Positions 62,880 through 64,000 of a stretch of DNA of 64,000 bases are shown here, in pieces. Position numbers and translations under genes: made by a program. Under the pieces are notes generated by a model that searched no databases, had not been told where the DNA came from, and saw only the letters and a list, made by a program, of their open reading frames with translations. The DNA is taken from assembly GCA_020466095.1 (NCBI GenBank), contig CM035808.1:29524959-29588958 (forward strand), written 5' to 3'. Source of the stretch: Chlorops oryzae. Lineage: Eukaryota; Arthropoda; Insecta; Diptera; Chloropidae. The number at the start of each line of letters is the position of its first letter. Within the stretch, counting starts at the first letter, position 1.

Positions 62880-63040
62880 TGGAAAAAAATTTCCTTTCGG
62901 GATCTTAAAATTTAGCTTTTATAATGACTAGAATGGTCCTTAAGAGTCTGTTTGGACTCTCTTCCAGTTATAAATTAGAAAAAAATTATTCGTTTAAACT
63001 CCCTAAAAGCTCGTAGAAGGTGTTTTTTGAGACCTTGGTT
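62880..63040 (+). repeat. dispersed repeat, partner of 59640-59790
   Basis: ATGACTAGAATGGTCCTTAA, then GAGTCTGTTTGGACTCTC, in inverse orientation to the copy at 59640-59790. Confidence 0.65.
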
Positions 63041-63877
63041 TCGAAGTACTTTGAATATGGTTGGCTGAATAGGGCCACAAAAATTATTATTTTAAGCGCC
63101 CAAAAGTATGCGTACAAATAGCTTAAAAATTCCGTTATTTAGTGAGAAATATATTCATTCTTGAAGGAATGTCCCTTTAAATCCATCCTGAGCAAATGCT
63201 ATTGAGATCTGTGTGGATTTCCCCATTTATTTAACTGGGCTCCCTTAATAGGGGCTTAAAATAGAAATAGACTTTAAAATATTCAAATGCATACCTTTCG
63301 GCGTTGAATTTAAGTACTTTCTACCGCATTTCATATCCGACTCTACACGAAATACAACTCAGGGCTTTGAATTTGTAAGCACCCGAGCCAGTGACTCGAT
63401 TGGTTCAAGCAAAATCCGACTCTTCATTATTTTAGAGTTCCGTACTCGTATGATTCCGTAATCTTTACGTTTTCATTTTTTTCCTTCGTCTCATTCTCGT
63501 TGACTTAATCGAAAAATTCCTTCAGACTTTGATTCGTTGTTGTCATTTCAAAGGAACACATTCAAGCCAGGCACCACGAATGAAATTTCTAATTCCACAC
63601 ATGGAAATGAGCTCTGCGAGAAACTCATATTTTCCGAAATATTGCTCACCTGCGAAAAGCGTAATTTCCATACAACAGAAATTCCTATAATGACTGAATG
63701 CCAGCCGGTAACATTGCCATCACTCATCGTCCATAGTAGCACGAATGGAGCAAAAGTTGAGAGCCAATTTCTACAACTGCCAACAACAACTGCTTTCAAA
63801 ACTTATGTCATATACTTCAGCTCCAGGACGACATAACATGAAGGACCCTAAAACATATACACACGGTCGCATATTCG

Positions 63878-63903
63878 TGTGTGTGTGTGTGTGTGTGTGT
63901 GTG
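63878..63903. repeat. TG dinucleotide microsatellite
   Basis: An uninterrupted GT run of about 13 units near the right end of the window; similar runs are at 58062-58087 (CA) and 61044-61090 (TG, interrupted). Confidence 0.9.
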
Positions 63904-64000
63904 TCCTATAGCGAACGAAGAAAGGAATATGACTGCATCCGAAGGATGAAGAATGAGTGAAGCGCTTTGTCAGGCATCTTGCGATTGTATCGAATGAAAG

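Larger units (their letters stand above)
62336..64000 (+). other. next intron of the M13 peptidase gene (to window edge)
   Basis: No further exon was recognised. It contains the inverted dispersed repeat (62880-63040), a stretch at 63255-63320 resembling 59950-60010 in direct orientation, and a TG run at 63878-63903. An open frame at 63537-63836 on the plus strand has no family resemblance. Confidence 0.5.

Overview
This is a window of an insect nuclear genome: AT-rich, with short GT-AG introns (about 50-70 bp), long gene deserts, many short inverted-repeat transposons, and proteins that look like higher-fly (Drosophila-type) families. The sequence style fits a tephritid fruit fly or a close relative, but that is inference; no species-specific marker was recognised. 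All exon models were read by hand from splice sites and reading phase.

Layout. 943-1701 (-): a Ran GTPase with an 11-residue tail beyond the normal end. 5802-8996 (-), probably with a further upstream exon at 12574-13073: an anoctamin (TMEM16) membrane protein in at least 11 exons. Its last six exons lie in a 2.85-kb segment that is tandemly duplicated (2290-5148 and 5149-7990), leaving a promoterless second 3' half at 2960-5097. 13-22 kb: intergenic, with five inverted-repeat elements and one weak exon candidate. 22073-23844 (+): a secreted pancreatic-type lipase in four exons. 24-33 kb: intergenic, with foldback and hAT-like elements and a large CAT/ATC microsatellite inside a dispersed repeat. 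33.7-38.0 kb: three small TATA-box genes for secreted proteins: an acidic protein (+), a 170-residue two-exon protein (-), and a Gly/Tyr/Ser-rich structural protein (-) whose frame is broken by one missing base in its repeat. 38-41.9 kb: a desert with a hAT-like and a Harbinger-like element. 41938-43288 (-): acetyl-CoA acetyltransferase (thiolase) in three exons. 44-51.9 kb: a desert with a P-like element that has perfect ends and target duplication, a hAT-like element, and others. 51983-52688 and 62282-62335 (+): the first two coding exons of an M13 (neprilysin-type) peptidase, separated by a 9.6-kb intron and continuing past the window edge.

The genes do not form a pathway or operon. The most useful observations are the microhomology-bounded partial duplication of the anoctamin gene, the probable stop-loss extension of Ran, the frameshifted repeat protein, and a dense set of non-autonomous DNA transposons, several with intact target-site duplications. 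No tRNA, rRNA or CRISPR array was recognised, and no clearly new biological system was found.
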